Origin: Acanthaster planci | Lineage: Eukaryota; Echinodermata; Asteroidea; Valvatida; Acanthasteridae | DNA: 64,000 nt | NCBI RefSeq assembly: GCF_001949145.1 | Contig: NW_019091372.1 | Coordinates: forward strand, 1,757,964 to 1,821,963 | Direction of reading: 5' to 3' | Part shown: one piece after another, positions 1 through 11,176 of the stretch | Numbering within the stretch: the stretch's first letter is position 1 | Layout: each line of letters opens with the position of its first letter | Program-made: the position numbers and the translations under genes | Notes under the pieces: model-generated | Seen by the model: the letters and a program-made list of their open reading frames with translations, nothing else | Database searches by the model: none | What the model was told of the DNA's origin: nothing

Positions 1-893
1 TCAGTTTCTCCAGTTGTTGCATTATCTGTTCGCGTAATGAAAGGAGTTGTTGGTCCTTCTGTTGTGAAATTAAATTGAACTGTCTCAGTTTCTACAGTTG
101 TTCCAATAGTGGTCTGTGTTCCTGCAGCAGTTGTCGGTCCTACTGTTGTCAAATTATCTTGAGTAGTCACAGGTTCTGCAGTCGTTGTACTATTTGTCTG
201 TGTTCCCAAAGCAGTTGTTAACCTGACTGTTGTGAAATTAACTTCAGTTGTCCCAGTTTCTACAGTTGTTGCATTACGTGTCTGTGTTTCAGAAGCAGTT
301 GTCGGCCCTCCTGTCGTTCCCTCAGTTTCCATGGTTGTTACATTCCCTCTTTGTGTTCTTGCAGCAGTTTCCAATTGCATGGTGGTTGCATCAACTGCTG
401 TTGTCACAGGTTCTACAGTTGTTGTATAAATTGCCTGTGTTTCTGCAACATTTGTTATTCCAGCCGTTGTTGGATCACGCATTGTTGTCTCAGCCCCTAG
501 AGTTATTGTACCACTTGTCTGTATTTCAGTGGCTGTAGTCAATCCAAATGGACTGGTAGTTGAATAAACTTGGGTTTTCCCAGTTTCCACGGTTGTAGTA
601 TCTGTTATCTGTGTGCTTGGAGTAGTTGGCAACAATGTCATAGTGGCATCAAGTTGTGTTGTTGCAGATTCGGTGGTTGTTGCATCACCTTTGCGGGTTG
701 CCGTAGAAATGGTAAATCCTGCTGTAGTTGCATCAACTTGACTTGTCACAGTCGTTGCATCACTCGTTTCTGTACTTGCACCACTTGTGAACCGTGATGC
801 AGTTGTATCAACTGGAGTTGTTTCAACTTTTGTTGCACCACCTGATAGCTGTGTTGTTGCAAAGACCCTACCAGTACTTGGCAAACCGGTGGA
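1..893 (-). CDS. Mucin-like Thr-rich repeat exon (partial, runs off window)
   Basis: Read on the minus strand from 893 down to base 1 this is a stop-free frame of about 297 codons. It starts directly after a good splice acceptor (pyrimidine-rich, ending TTTCAG at 896-894). The product is dominated by Thr with Ser, Ala, Gly, Glu, Val and Gln. It repeats with a 28-residue (84-base) period, for example TTVETGTTEVNFTT followed by LTTALGTQTNS, then TTAEPVTTQDNLTT followed by GPTTAAGTQT. About ten diverged units are present, one about five residues short. NFT, NAT and NST sequons recur. This is typical of a heavily O-glycosylated, secreted or surface mucin-like region. No globular domain is visible and the gene continues beyond base 1, so the full product is unknown. 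The frame has few ATG codons and is an internal exon, so ATG-based ORF calling misses it. Confidence 0.75.
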
Positions 894-1559
894 CTGAAAT
901 ACAAAACAATGTAGACTGTCATATTAACTTTGCACTGGTGCATGAAATGACATGTACCGGTACATATTTTGGAGGTACATGTACTTCTCGTATAAATTCT
1001 TTATAACTTTAGACAGACGGTGCCTAGCTGACACATATGTAGTATATTGGATTTTTACAATGTTCACTGAGGAATGTTGATGAAGATATTCTTCCTTCTG
1101 TGTTTTACATCTTCAAAGTCAACAAGATTCAAATGATGTTTTCACTACAGCTACTGCATACAACAAAGCAAACACACTAATGAGTGCAACTGCTTCTGAG
1201 GACATCGCAGGCACATGGGGAAGAAGGACTGACAGCTGATTGTTAATAAAACTGTCCGTGTTCAACAACATGCCAACAGGATAGAAAGGCAAAGTACATG
1301 TACATTGTACAAGTACATGTGTATCAGTCGAACCTCATTCATAAGAGGACTGTTAAGCCGTGTCCTCGATCCTGCAATATCAATATGATTTTACATACAC
1401 CCTAGGGAGCTACAAATCTCTGCTTTTAACAAGGACATTTTCAAGTTCCAATCCGCTGTTCTTCACTGTCTTCACTCCTGATGGTGCAAGGTAATCCATG
1501 AGGTTCAAAGGATCTCTTATTAACGAGGTTCCACTGTTAATCGCGGAACAATTGATTAC

Positions 1560-1603
1560 CGTTTGTGAAGAAGGGGCTTGGGTGGTTGTGCCGCTGGTTA
1601 AAC
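1560..1603 (-). CDS. Candidate 44-bp exon of the mucin-like gene
   Basis: On the minus strand a CTTACAG acceptor is followed by 44 bases ending at a GTAATC donor. Read in phase 1 they encode LTSGTTTQAPSSQT, which has the same Thr/Ser-rich character as the exon at 1-893. The exon ends in phase 0, which is the phase in which the 893 exon begins. It starts in phase 1, which matches the donor at 11079. The phase agreement and composition are the whole case. The donor is weak and the sequence also stays open beyond it for about 50 codons. Confidence 0.35.
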
Positions 1604-1847
1604 CTGTAAGAGTTGCAATCAAACAAAACATTTATGTACATGTACATTAAACGGAAAAACTGAAACCATCAAATGGACAACAGGGGTCTGCTCCCGGAAA
1701 CCTCGAGGCTGCTGATTTTTGGTTTTTCATTTACTGGATTGAGAACCTGTAGGCACATGTAGAATGAAATCTGGACGGATTATAAGAAGTTAAGGCTGTC
1801 CTTTCTTTACATACAAACTAAATGATCCAGGATTGACCCTGTAACCC

Positions 1848-2250
1848 CCCTCAAAAATCCTTTGAGGAGGAGGAGGAATCCTTTGAGGAGTTTTTGGAGG
1901 ATTTATGGAGGACTGAGGATGAATGGTAAAACTGTATGGCTGAGAGTGAAGGATGCCATGTGTGAAGGTCATGGGTCGGACCTTGTATTGTTTACGCTTA
2001 GTCACGCATACATTTAGCCCGGCATTACTTTCAAATCAACCGCACTGCTTGAGAAAACCACTTGCACTGCCTCAACATAATGGCAGGAATTGCCGCGGGA
2101 TCTTGAGGCCTACATTTTGGGCCTACACGTACATGTAAGTGCAAAGATTGGAGGATTTTGGAGGATTGAGGATGAATGCAATTTTTGGACTAGGGCCACT
2201 TAAGGATTTTGGAGGATTGAGGATGTGTCCCAGCAGAAGACCCAAGTGGG
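1848..2250 (+). repeat. Dispersed GGAGGAT-rich repeat, copy 1
   Basis: It contains iterated GGAGGATT/TTTGAGGAG words, then a segment beginning GTGAAGGATGCCA that runs through GTCGGACCTTG and CACTGCCTCAACAT to a GGAATTGCCG end. The same order of blocks in the same orientation recurs at 60533-60810. No coding capacity is recognised. Confidence 0.6.
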
Positions 2251-3555
2251 TTAGGGTCAAAAGATGGCATCACTGGGTGTCGTGTTGACATGAGACCAGC
2301 AATAGTCAGCCATTTATTGGTGGTATGTATTCACTGAACACTGTTTTGCTTTTATTTCAGTTCAATAAAAATACTGCACGGGGGGAAAAAATGTAAAAAA
2401 TTATTCTCCCTTAATATTAAAAACTCCTGCATCAAGGGAAAAAAAATAGGAGAAATTTTCTGAATCTTGCTGAATTTTTCTGAATCTGTAGTGTTCACAG
2501 TCAGTGCCTGTGAAATCCACCAAAATGAAAAAATCGTCGGGCTAAGAAATGTCATACCGTATATGGACTGCATACATGTACGTACGTGTATGTTTGCGTC
2601 CGGACAATTGAACAAACATCCAACTCTTCTAATGCATTATGCTTATGTAGAAATGTATGAACATGTCAGCTTGCTACGTGACAAATGTGGGCAACATACT
2701 CCACATATACACATCCAGTGTACACACTTATGTGACCTCTCTCTCATGCTAAAGATAGTCCTGTATTGCAAGGTGTCGCTACCCATAGCTGATCAGTTAT
2801 GTCTTAAAGGTGCAGCCCAGTTGCACTTGTGACCTTCAAAACGTTTGCCACATTTCTACAAATGGTACGTGTGATTACACGTGCATGTACGACCAGCGTT
2901 AACCAATCTAAACCCTGCCAGCTGTGCCTAATCAAAGCGCAGTATTTCTCCTCCCGAAAGCACACAGGCCTACAAGAAATGAAATAATGAACGAACAAAT
3001 GGCATGTGTGGACAGTAGGCATTCACACCTTGGGGACAGGAAATAAGTGAATCTTCTCTGTGCAGGTAGAGTAGGCCTACAATGAGCCAATTCAGTATTT
3101 CAAAAAGGTAAGGTCATTTGACAACGAAGCATGCGTGCGAACTGGCAAATGGCCACGCTGACTGAGCAAACCTTTTTTGAAAGGGAAATTTCACCCAACA
3201 TGTTGCCATTAGTATGTTAAAATGTTTAGGTTTTACAATGCCGTTTTGTGCTATAATTTTACTCGGCACATCTAATGTGTGTAAAATAACCCCTTTTCCA
3301 TTGAATATTTTGCATAAAGCGTGCAGCCATGCTTTCGCGAAGTTGTCCAACATCCGGGGCATTATGAAGTAGTGTCTACACCTTCACACGCTGCACACAA
3401 TCGCCCGCTCGGTACCGTCAAGTGACCACAGCTTGGGTCCCTGACTTGCACCCTTGCCATTATATCTACAATCAAAGAACCATTAATCATGACCTGATTA
3501 CTGCACGTGCATGTGTGTCACGTGGAAAGGCATGAAAGGTTTCTGGAAAGCGAAA

Positions 3556-3839
3556 AAACGACAATTGGTCAGGCACTTGGATGCTCCAATAAGCCAAACC
3601 CTGGAAATGATCGGAGTTTTTTTGCAATTCCAGAACTAAAGAAATGCCCAGAGATTTGTAAGAAATGGCTTCACAACATTTGGAATACCAAATTCGACTT
3701 AAATCGTTCGTGCCAAGCAAGGTGTTTGTAGTCTGTGAAGACCACTTTGAGTGGGACTGCTTCGAAGATAAAACAGCAGGGGGAACTCCTGGGTTACAAA
3801 CCTAGAGTGAGGAAACTGAAACCTAACACGGTGCCTTAA
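3556..3839 (+). pseudogene. Decayed THAP zinc-finger domain fragment
   Basis: The first frame gives ALGCSN, then SFFAIPELKKCPE and CKKWLHNIWNTKFDL, matching the first half of a THAP DNA-binding domain (Cys-x-Asn region, FxxxP, KKW). After the DL the match continues in another frame as SFVPSKVFVVCEDHF then WDCFEDKTAGGT, covering the SKVxVCxxHF and DxFE signature. A third frame gives the proline-bearing tail GYKPRVRKLKPNTVP before TAA. So there are at least two frame shifts, the first close to 3689-3695, and the first zinc-binding Cys appears lost. THAP domains occur in host proteins and P-element-type transposases. With no flanking ORF, a relic of either kind is possible. Confidence 0.6.
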
Positions 3840-4202
3840 AGAAGAAATTACAGCTTCGTTAAGAAGGATGTTTTCAAAGGCCTTTCGAATGTTTTATTTT
3901 TCTGGACACAATAAGTAAGTGAAAAAATGAGTGTGCACTGTGTGTGATCAGCTGGTACACGTTTAGGCTGGCACCACTCCGTGCCACAACAATAATGCAT
4001 AATGCCATAGCAATCGTCTGGGTACACGACTGCTATAGTACATTGTGTATGCTGCAAGTGTTGATGTGTTGGCGCTCCTTGGCTTGGATGGAGAACGTTT
4101 TGTTTTATTATCTAATTAATTGGCAAGGGGCACAAGTAAAAAATAGGAAATTTATATTCTCTGACACATGCTCTTTATGACAGTTGAAAGAAAAATTCAA
4201 CC

Positions 4203-4590
4203 TAGAATTCCCCTTTAAGGCTGTCCCTAATATCCGACTATTTGATCAATTATTGAATATTATATTTCAAATTTGAATATTCCAATGCAAAATTCATGGA
4301 AAGGAAGGAAGAATTTGGTTTTGCTTTACATGTAAATGAGAAAAATTGCACTATGGAGGCTTGTTCCAAACAGATTCAAATGAAAAAATACAGAAACCTT
4401 AACCCTGACACTCCTCAGTCTTCCAACAGGTGAAGGATTGAGGAGGGTTAGGGTTAAAAACGATCCAAAAAGTAAATTCTTACTACTGTTCTACTGGTCA
4501 GTACGACCAAATATTAGGATATTCGATAGAATTGAAAGTCGAACATTCATATAGTGAATTATTTGAATTGACTCAGCCCTTTAGAAGACC
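4203..4590 (-). mobile_element. ATTCGAATATTC-type inverted-repeat element, copy 1 (inverted)
   Basis: This is a minus-oriented copy of a non-autonomous element. One end carries GACTCAGCCCTTT and the other AAGGCTGTCC, with palindromic AATATTCGAATATT-like words near both ends. The internal landmarks CAAATTTGAATATTC and GAGGCTTGTT match the copies at 6028, 9746 and 57460. Confidence 0.55.
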
Positions 4591-6027
4591 TTTATGTGCG
4601 CAGTTTGTCCAAGAGTGACCCTGAAGGCACTACATTTTGGGCAGTTGGAGTACCAAACTGGCTCATTGGCTGGATAAATTTAAGTATATCAAACTATGAC
4701 CCACTCTGTGAAAGTGGGTCCTACGGGTAGTCTTCTCCCAATTACAAGTAATTTGGGTCCAGTATGCATTCGAGAGAGCATACTGAGCTTTTTACATGTT
4801 GATGCACTACATGTACTTATGTTGGTATCCAGATGGAGATGAATATTGTTTGGCTGAAAAAAGACGTCAAATGATTCCAATCGATAAAGGGATTCTATTA
4901 AAGGTCTACATCCCCCAAAAGGTCTTGTACATGTAGTTACCCCCCGTAGCAACCTACGATGTACGGTACATACATTGTACATGCTCTATTCAGTCTGGTT
5001 TCACAAATTTATTTCACGTGACCCTCCGTCTCCCAACCCCTGGCACAATTCTTGAAACAAGAGGAAAAAAAGATGAAATACAGGAGTCACAGCAGAAGTT
5101 AAATTTACGGGTCGGATGAAAAAGCAATTGTGAGTTTGTTTGCCCTCAACAAATACAGTACAGTTTATACGATACATATACATGTAAGGCAAGAAAGCTG
5201 GCATAAACACGTTCCTTGTGCATTAATCTACCGGTACCACTCACAATGGCCGATCGACGAAAAAAAGAAAATTACAGATGTCAAAAGACAGCTGGGAAAG
5301 CCACAATGAAAGGAACTTAATTAGCGACAGACGGCCAGGGGATACAATATGTGAATTTGTACAGATGGTCCATGTGATTGGTTCCGCATCTGTTGTCCCC
5401 GAGACTGGAAGGTGGTACCAGAAGGGGGGGGGGTTTGTGGACGGGATGAATCATCTGTGGATGACAAATGCAGATTGGATGGCTGCCCCCTTCCTAGACA
5501 AATCTCATTTCTGCTGCCAGACTCATCTGGAAATTCTTCTTGCGCACCGGTAATTGTCCTGTAAATTTTACTCTCCATTGTGGTCTGGGAGAATCGATGT
5601 TGAGACCCACGGAGTGAAAAGAGAGGGATATCTTTAACATGTACCGGCGCATGTAAGTCGTTTGAGAAAGATGAAGTACCATATGGGTCCACGTACGGTA
5701 ATTCTACACTTGTAAAGCAACAAGAAGGCTGAATGATATGAGGAAGTGAAATTGGAGTGCTACATAAACTCCCCGCTGGCATCTAACATTTCAACCACAA
5801 TAGGGTTTTGTAGAATGACCAAAATGACGACCAGAAATGCAGCACGCAAATCCTAATGTACAATGCGGTGGATGTCACGATACATTGGGACATACTGGTG
5901 TACGAGTAGCAAAGATGACTCCAAAGACTGCAACATCAACGAAGAGGACGAGAAGGAGGACAACGACAACAAAACAACGCAACAAGGATGACAACAATAA
6001 CCATGGCGATAATAACAACAACTAGGT

Positions 6028-6478
6028 CCAACTCAATTTGAATGAATAATTCACTACATGTATTTGAATATTCAACCTTCAATTTGATCAAAGAGCCAAA
6101 TATTCGGTCGTACCGACTGGCAGACTGTTGATGAACAAACTATGTAAAATCAGTTGCAATAACACATGCAATTGTACATTTCGATCAATATAATTAGCTT
6201 TTCACATCTAGGCGTATCTCCAGCCACGATTTAGCAAGATTTATGAGATGAACAAAACTTATGCCGGTAGCTCTGTCAAAAATTTCTGTTCCTTTAAATT
6301 GTTTAAGGAATAATTTACTTTTAAATTGTTGTAAGATTTCTGATGCTTTTCAAACAAAAGAAAATTTCCCCAAACTTTCATGAATTTTGCATTTGAATAT
6401 TCAAATTCGAAAATAATATTTGAATATTTGACAATCGATTGAATATTCAGTTATTCGGATATTCGGCACAATCCTAAC
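6028..6478 (+). mobile_element. ATTCGAATATTC-type inverted-repeat element, copy 2
   Basis: It shares in order the ACTCAATTTGAAT start, AATATTCAACCTTCAATTTG, CGGTCGTACCGACTGGCAGA, GTTGATGAACAAAC, CAGCCACGATTTAGCAAGAT, and the end GATATTCGGCACAATCC with the other three copies. It has no ORF of its own. Confidence 0.6.
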
Positions 6479-9400
6479 AACAAGAAGAACGAACAGATTA
6501 CCTTAAAATGACAAAAAATTGATCAGCACGAAGAGGGCACTGTAAGAGAGAAAATCTAAGCACTGGGAAAAAAGATCCAATTGAAGCAGGCTCAAGGAGA
6601 AGGGGGGAAATATTAATTAAAAACTGTGATATTTAATGATTTCCTCAAAAAACACTTCTATTGAATGGGCTCTTTAATATTTTGAAGGTTTCTTGAGATT
6701 CTGAATTGGGTTCATGCGAGACTTAGCAGCGACGTTCATGTTTGCAAACTGATCTGAGAAAAACAACATGACTGCTGACATATTGGAAGAGTTGGCCCAT
6801 GGATCTTGTTGTGTATAAACATGAAATCGACACTTTCACTGAAAGGAAAGTTCTATAGATTAATGTCTCATCAAGGTTTAAAAAAATTCTACACAGCATA
6901 TTTTTAGGCCTTAATTTCTTTTTGGCAGCTATATTTTAATGTCATGCAGAACACCTCCTGTACACATATTTGCATAATTCAGACCAATATCTATGCGACA
7001 AGAGAGCCATAAATATTCCAACCTGCCACTTTTTTTGTTAGAAAATTGACAGGGTACATGTAGAATGTGGGACTGAATTCAGTGCATTAAGCTTTTAAAT
7101 AATGTAAAACCCAGCTGACGAGTCCCCAAATTTTCTGTGCTGCAAGTGACATGGACACTCACTCCAGCTGTTTCAATATGTGTGAAAAAATGAAAGAAAA
7201 GAAATTCAACAAGATGAGCCTTGTCCATGTCAGTTACTATCTTAAGTTAAATGTGCTGCTAAATGCCACTCAGCACACACTGATCATCTGGTTTGATGAC
7301 AAGATCATTTTATAAAAAGAGATTTTAATTGTTTCCCCGTTTGGCTTCAAGATCAAAGTGCAAACACTTAAACCGTGCGAGTGTGCATTTATTATTCCCA
7401 AATTCTGGGATCCGCCCATGTACGGACTCAATGCCATTTTGCATGATGATTTAAAGCGGGGAGTTTGTTTTCAAGTCGGGGCCTTGGATACCGCACAAAC
7501 ATCAACTCTGGCATGACAAACGGGAACAAAGCGGTTATCTTCTTTGCGTCAGGAAGGACAATGGCCCCTGACAAATGACACCTTTTGAAGTTTGATCTTC
7601 CAGCAAAATGTAAACAGATGGTACACACCGTACAATGCTACTTGCTGGTACTTCGATTGCCTTGATGGTCCTCAATCCTTGAACCGCTTCAGGATTACAG
7701 ACTATTAGGGTTTAATGTACTCCATTCGGGAAACAAACACTACGTGTAGGCTAGCATTTTTTTTAATTGATTGGATTTCGAATATACTGCACAAAAGGTA
7801 ACATAAAACTTTGTACGGTCAGAAGATGGGAAATATTACAAATAAAACTCTGAAGTTTCACTTTTAGGAAGACAATGTCATTCAATTTCAATTCAAAACA
7901 CTATAAATAAACCATTAAAAATAAAATATCATTTTTTTCATTTTGTTTTGTAAAATGGCATTATTTGGAGCCCGCAGGAATCGTAATTCCAACAATAAAT
8001 AACCTGTTGGCCCTCCACTATGTACATATAAGTGAATTCTGTTAACAATTTGTGAGCACATAAATTGTATACAGGCACAATGCCTGCCATGATTTGGACT
8101 TAATGGAGTGCTAAAATAGGAGGCGGAGAAAAACTTACATTACACATTGTCGGTTTTAATTTTTCAATCTTGAGAAAACTTTACACCTGGCTTCACAGTG
8201 TTTCTGTGAATAAAATTCATGTGTGAGATTTTGTCTGCGATGTTGGGTAGGCATTCACCGCGTTAAGGGGACAAGTTCTTTTGTTAGGGAAATTGGAACC
8301 AAATTGTGGGGACATTTCTGAGTCCCCATGACGTTTTTGGTCCCCACAAAATAGGTGAAATGTCGTGTGTACATGTATGTCCCCACAACTACGGTGCGGG
8401 AGTGTGTGAACATGATAACCCTAACCTTACATAATACAACAAATTACTACTTGTAGTAAAATGTAGTAATCAGCGCTGCCGCTTGTAAGAGGACATGACC
8501 GCATTGTTTTCTGAAGCCTTAAGATACAATAGATAAGACAATGTACCATACAGTGCTGTGGCACTATGAATGCATGGCTTTATTGTTCTCTGTACGAGTA
8601 ACAATGGAAGTAACCTACATGTAGCCAGAAGTAGTAATCTATAGCGCTAGGTCCTTCAGGCTCAGAATGTTACTTAGTATTTTGTAGTACTGTGTAGTGT
8701 AAGCCAAACAATATGCTTGGTGGTTAGGGTTAAAATGAGTCTGGCAACGGCATGGCAATAGCGTGGTACATGTACATGTAGTTCCACTAAATGCCGAACT
8801 TAAATAGAGCAGTGCCATTTGGAACACCAACAGTGCGGAATACCCTGTTGAGCGAAGGAGCTTGCTGTACCAAATTCAATTTGCTGATCCGAATCTTGCT
8901 GAAAGTCATGCTATTGCTGTGCCGAATTTCCAAAAATGGAATTATTTGAGTTCAGCACAACAGTAGCATGGCATGTAGCCTAGGTCTAAGGTATAGAAAA
9001 TTCAAATCTGTTCCTATTCACAAACTGCTCCAAGTGTTGTAAATTCAAAAATGTGGACCCTGAATTTAAGGGCCTTGATTTCCCATCCAGTTTTGCCTCT
9101 GTACCAAGTAACAACCTCACTTGTCCAAACACAGTTAAAACTTTAAGTGACAAAATGTCTGCCGTATCGGAGCTGGTGACAGAAAGTTCAATCACTGGTA
9201 TTTTTGCAATGACCAGCATACGGCGTTGTTGAAGAAGTGCGCGTTGTGCTCCACTGCTCAGTTGCTGCATTACACACTCCCTCTTATTTTTCTCACTGCA
9301 TCTTTGGTTTTGTGCTTAACCTTTAAACCGTCTCTGACATGTTTGCTAAGGCGAAGGGGGGGGTGTTCACGAATAAAATGTACTGGTACCCTGATTGATC

Positions 9401-9745
9401 TAACCAACAGCTGACACAAACAGACTTTTTTTTCAGTTACCGCCTTGTAGCCCGTAAGCACAAGGCAAGCATTGTATGGAATACATGAATGTACTCTTAA
9501 ATGATTTCTGAAGTTTCCTACAAAAACTGTTACTGGATGATACCACCACACTGAACGAGAAAAGTATGTAGTGAGCTGTAATTTTTTCCCGCTCAAACCA
9601 TGACCTAACGACAACGAAGTGGATATATTTAGGACCAAATTGATTGAGACAAAATGCACAACATCTCAGAAGCTACAGATGTACCTCCGACTGTGAAAAA
9701 GAGCTTGTTCTTTGGGGGGTGACATGCATACATGTACACGCTAGG

Positions 9746-10222
9746 GCTGAGTCATTTCCAATAATTCACTATTCGAATATTCAACCTTCCATTTGATCGA
9801 ATATTGGAATATTCGGTCATTTCGACCGGCAGATTGTTGATGAACAAACCACAACACACACAGTTGTACATTATGATCAGTACAATAATTTCTCACATCT
9901 AGGAGTACAATGCATCTCCAGCCATGATTTAGCAAGATTTAAGAGATGAACAAGACTTCTTGCCTGGTTGAAAACCTCTATTCCTTTAAATTGTTTAATG
10001 AATAATTTACTTTTTAAATTGTTGTAAGATTTCTGATGCTTTTCATTTGAATCTGCTTGAAACAAGCCTCCATATAATTGTGCAATTTTTTTTAAATTTA
10101 AAAGAAAAGAAAATTTTCCCTTCCTTTTCATGAATTTTGCAATCAAATATTCAAATTTGAAAAATAATGTTGGACAATCGATTGAATATTCGGTTATTCG
10201 GATATTCCGCACAGCCCTAATA
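9746..10222 (+). mobile_element. ATTCGAATATTC-type inverted-repeat element, copy 3 (best ends)
   Basis: This is the clearest copy. It begins TAGGGCTGAGTCA and ends GCACAGCCCTAA, giving short terminal inverted repeats of the TAGGGCTGWG type. AATATTCGAATATT-type words lie inside both ends. At about 477 bases and with no coding capacity it looks like a MITE. The autonomous partner is not in this window. Confidence 0.6.
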
Positions 10223-11079
10223 CATGCATGCTTCAGTGAACCAATGTACTACATGTGTACATGTATGTCTCTTGGGTCTGGTGATTGTTAAAACGACACC
10301 CAGAGTACACAGTACTTGTGAAGCACGCGTAGGCTGTGATAGGTTGGCTGCATGGCCTGCCAAGTGCAACGACTCGGACTCCGGCATCAAATTTACATGT
10401 AAGTAAATTGCACACGTGTGTCGGCAACAGAAGGAGGTTTTCACCATCTCCCCGGGGTGGGGGTGGGGGGAGGGGGGACAACATCCAAAGTGGCTGTTTG
10501 TAAACGTCTGGTAGAAAATACATCAATAATTTTGCAAATGCAGAATGTGGTATCTTTGCAAGGATGCTTCAAGCATTACACCAATTGTTCATGTGCGCTA
10601 GTCCCGAACCTGTAATAAAAAGTGTACAAACTACATAGCCTACATCTTCACGCTTTGAGTGGGCAACCATGTGAACACTTAGACATAAATCTACGTAAGG
10701 TTAATTTATTTTCGTTTGTTGAAACACTGAATTATTTTTTTTAACATTATTAAAGAAAGAAAATGCTGATTATATTTATCTTACAAAGGATTTTTAATAT
10801 TTGGAAAACATTTTAAAACTGGAATGATGATTTAGCCTACAGGTAGCTATTGCATAAAATGAAACATTGAAATCAATGACTGGAGAATTTCAAGGGAAAA
10901 TGCTGGTAAAAAAGTGAAAAACATCAGAGAAACCAACCCCTCCTGCAGAAAACAAAATTAAATAACTACATGTACATGTGTACCCTGGTGGCAGCTTTGG
11001 TCTACTCCACTCTTCACCAACTGAACAAAATGTAGCAATGCATGCACCATTTTCAGAAAAAAACGTTTAGTATAAATAC

Positions 11080-11176
11080 CACTGGAGATCCACATTCCTA
11101 CAGCGAACACGAAGAGGAGAAGCCTGACAGACCCACGGCCCTGTCCCCGGCTGACCCCTGCTCCTGGTCGACCCAT
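11080..11176 (-). CDS. Candidate signal-peptide exon of the mucin-like gene
   Basis: The minus-strand ATG at 11176 opens a frame with a basic start (MGRPGAGVSRGQGRG) followed by a hydrophobic run, SVRLLLFVFAVGMWISS, that looks like a signal peptide or signal anchor. An in-frame TGA lies upstream with no ATG between, which fits a first coding exon. The segment ends in phase 1 at a GTATTT donor (11079-11078). Joining it to the 44-bp exon at 1603 and then the exon at 893 gives one continuous secreted Thr-rich protein. This is inferred from phase and composition. The intron would be about 9.5 kb and other exons could lie in it. Out-of-frame ATGs occur just upstream, for example at 11181. Confidence 0.35.

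Larger units (their letters stand above)
1604..11079. other. Repeat-rich non-coding stretch (probable mucin-gene intron)
   Basis: No convincing coding exon is seen apart from a decayed THAP fragment. Short ORFs here lack codon bias or family motifs. The stretch holds three copies of the ATTCGAATATTC element, one copy of the GGAGGAT-rich repeat, many ACATGTAC and CCGGTA words, and AT-rich filler. Confidence 0.5.
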
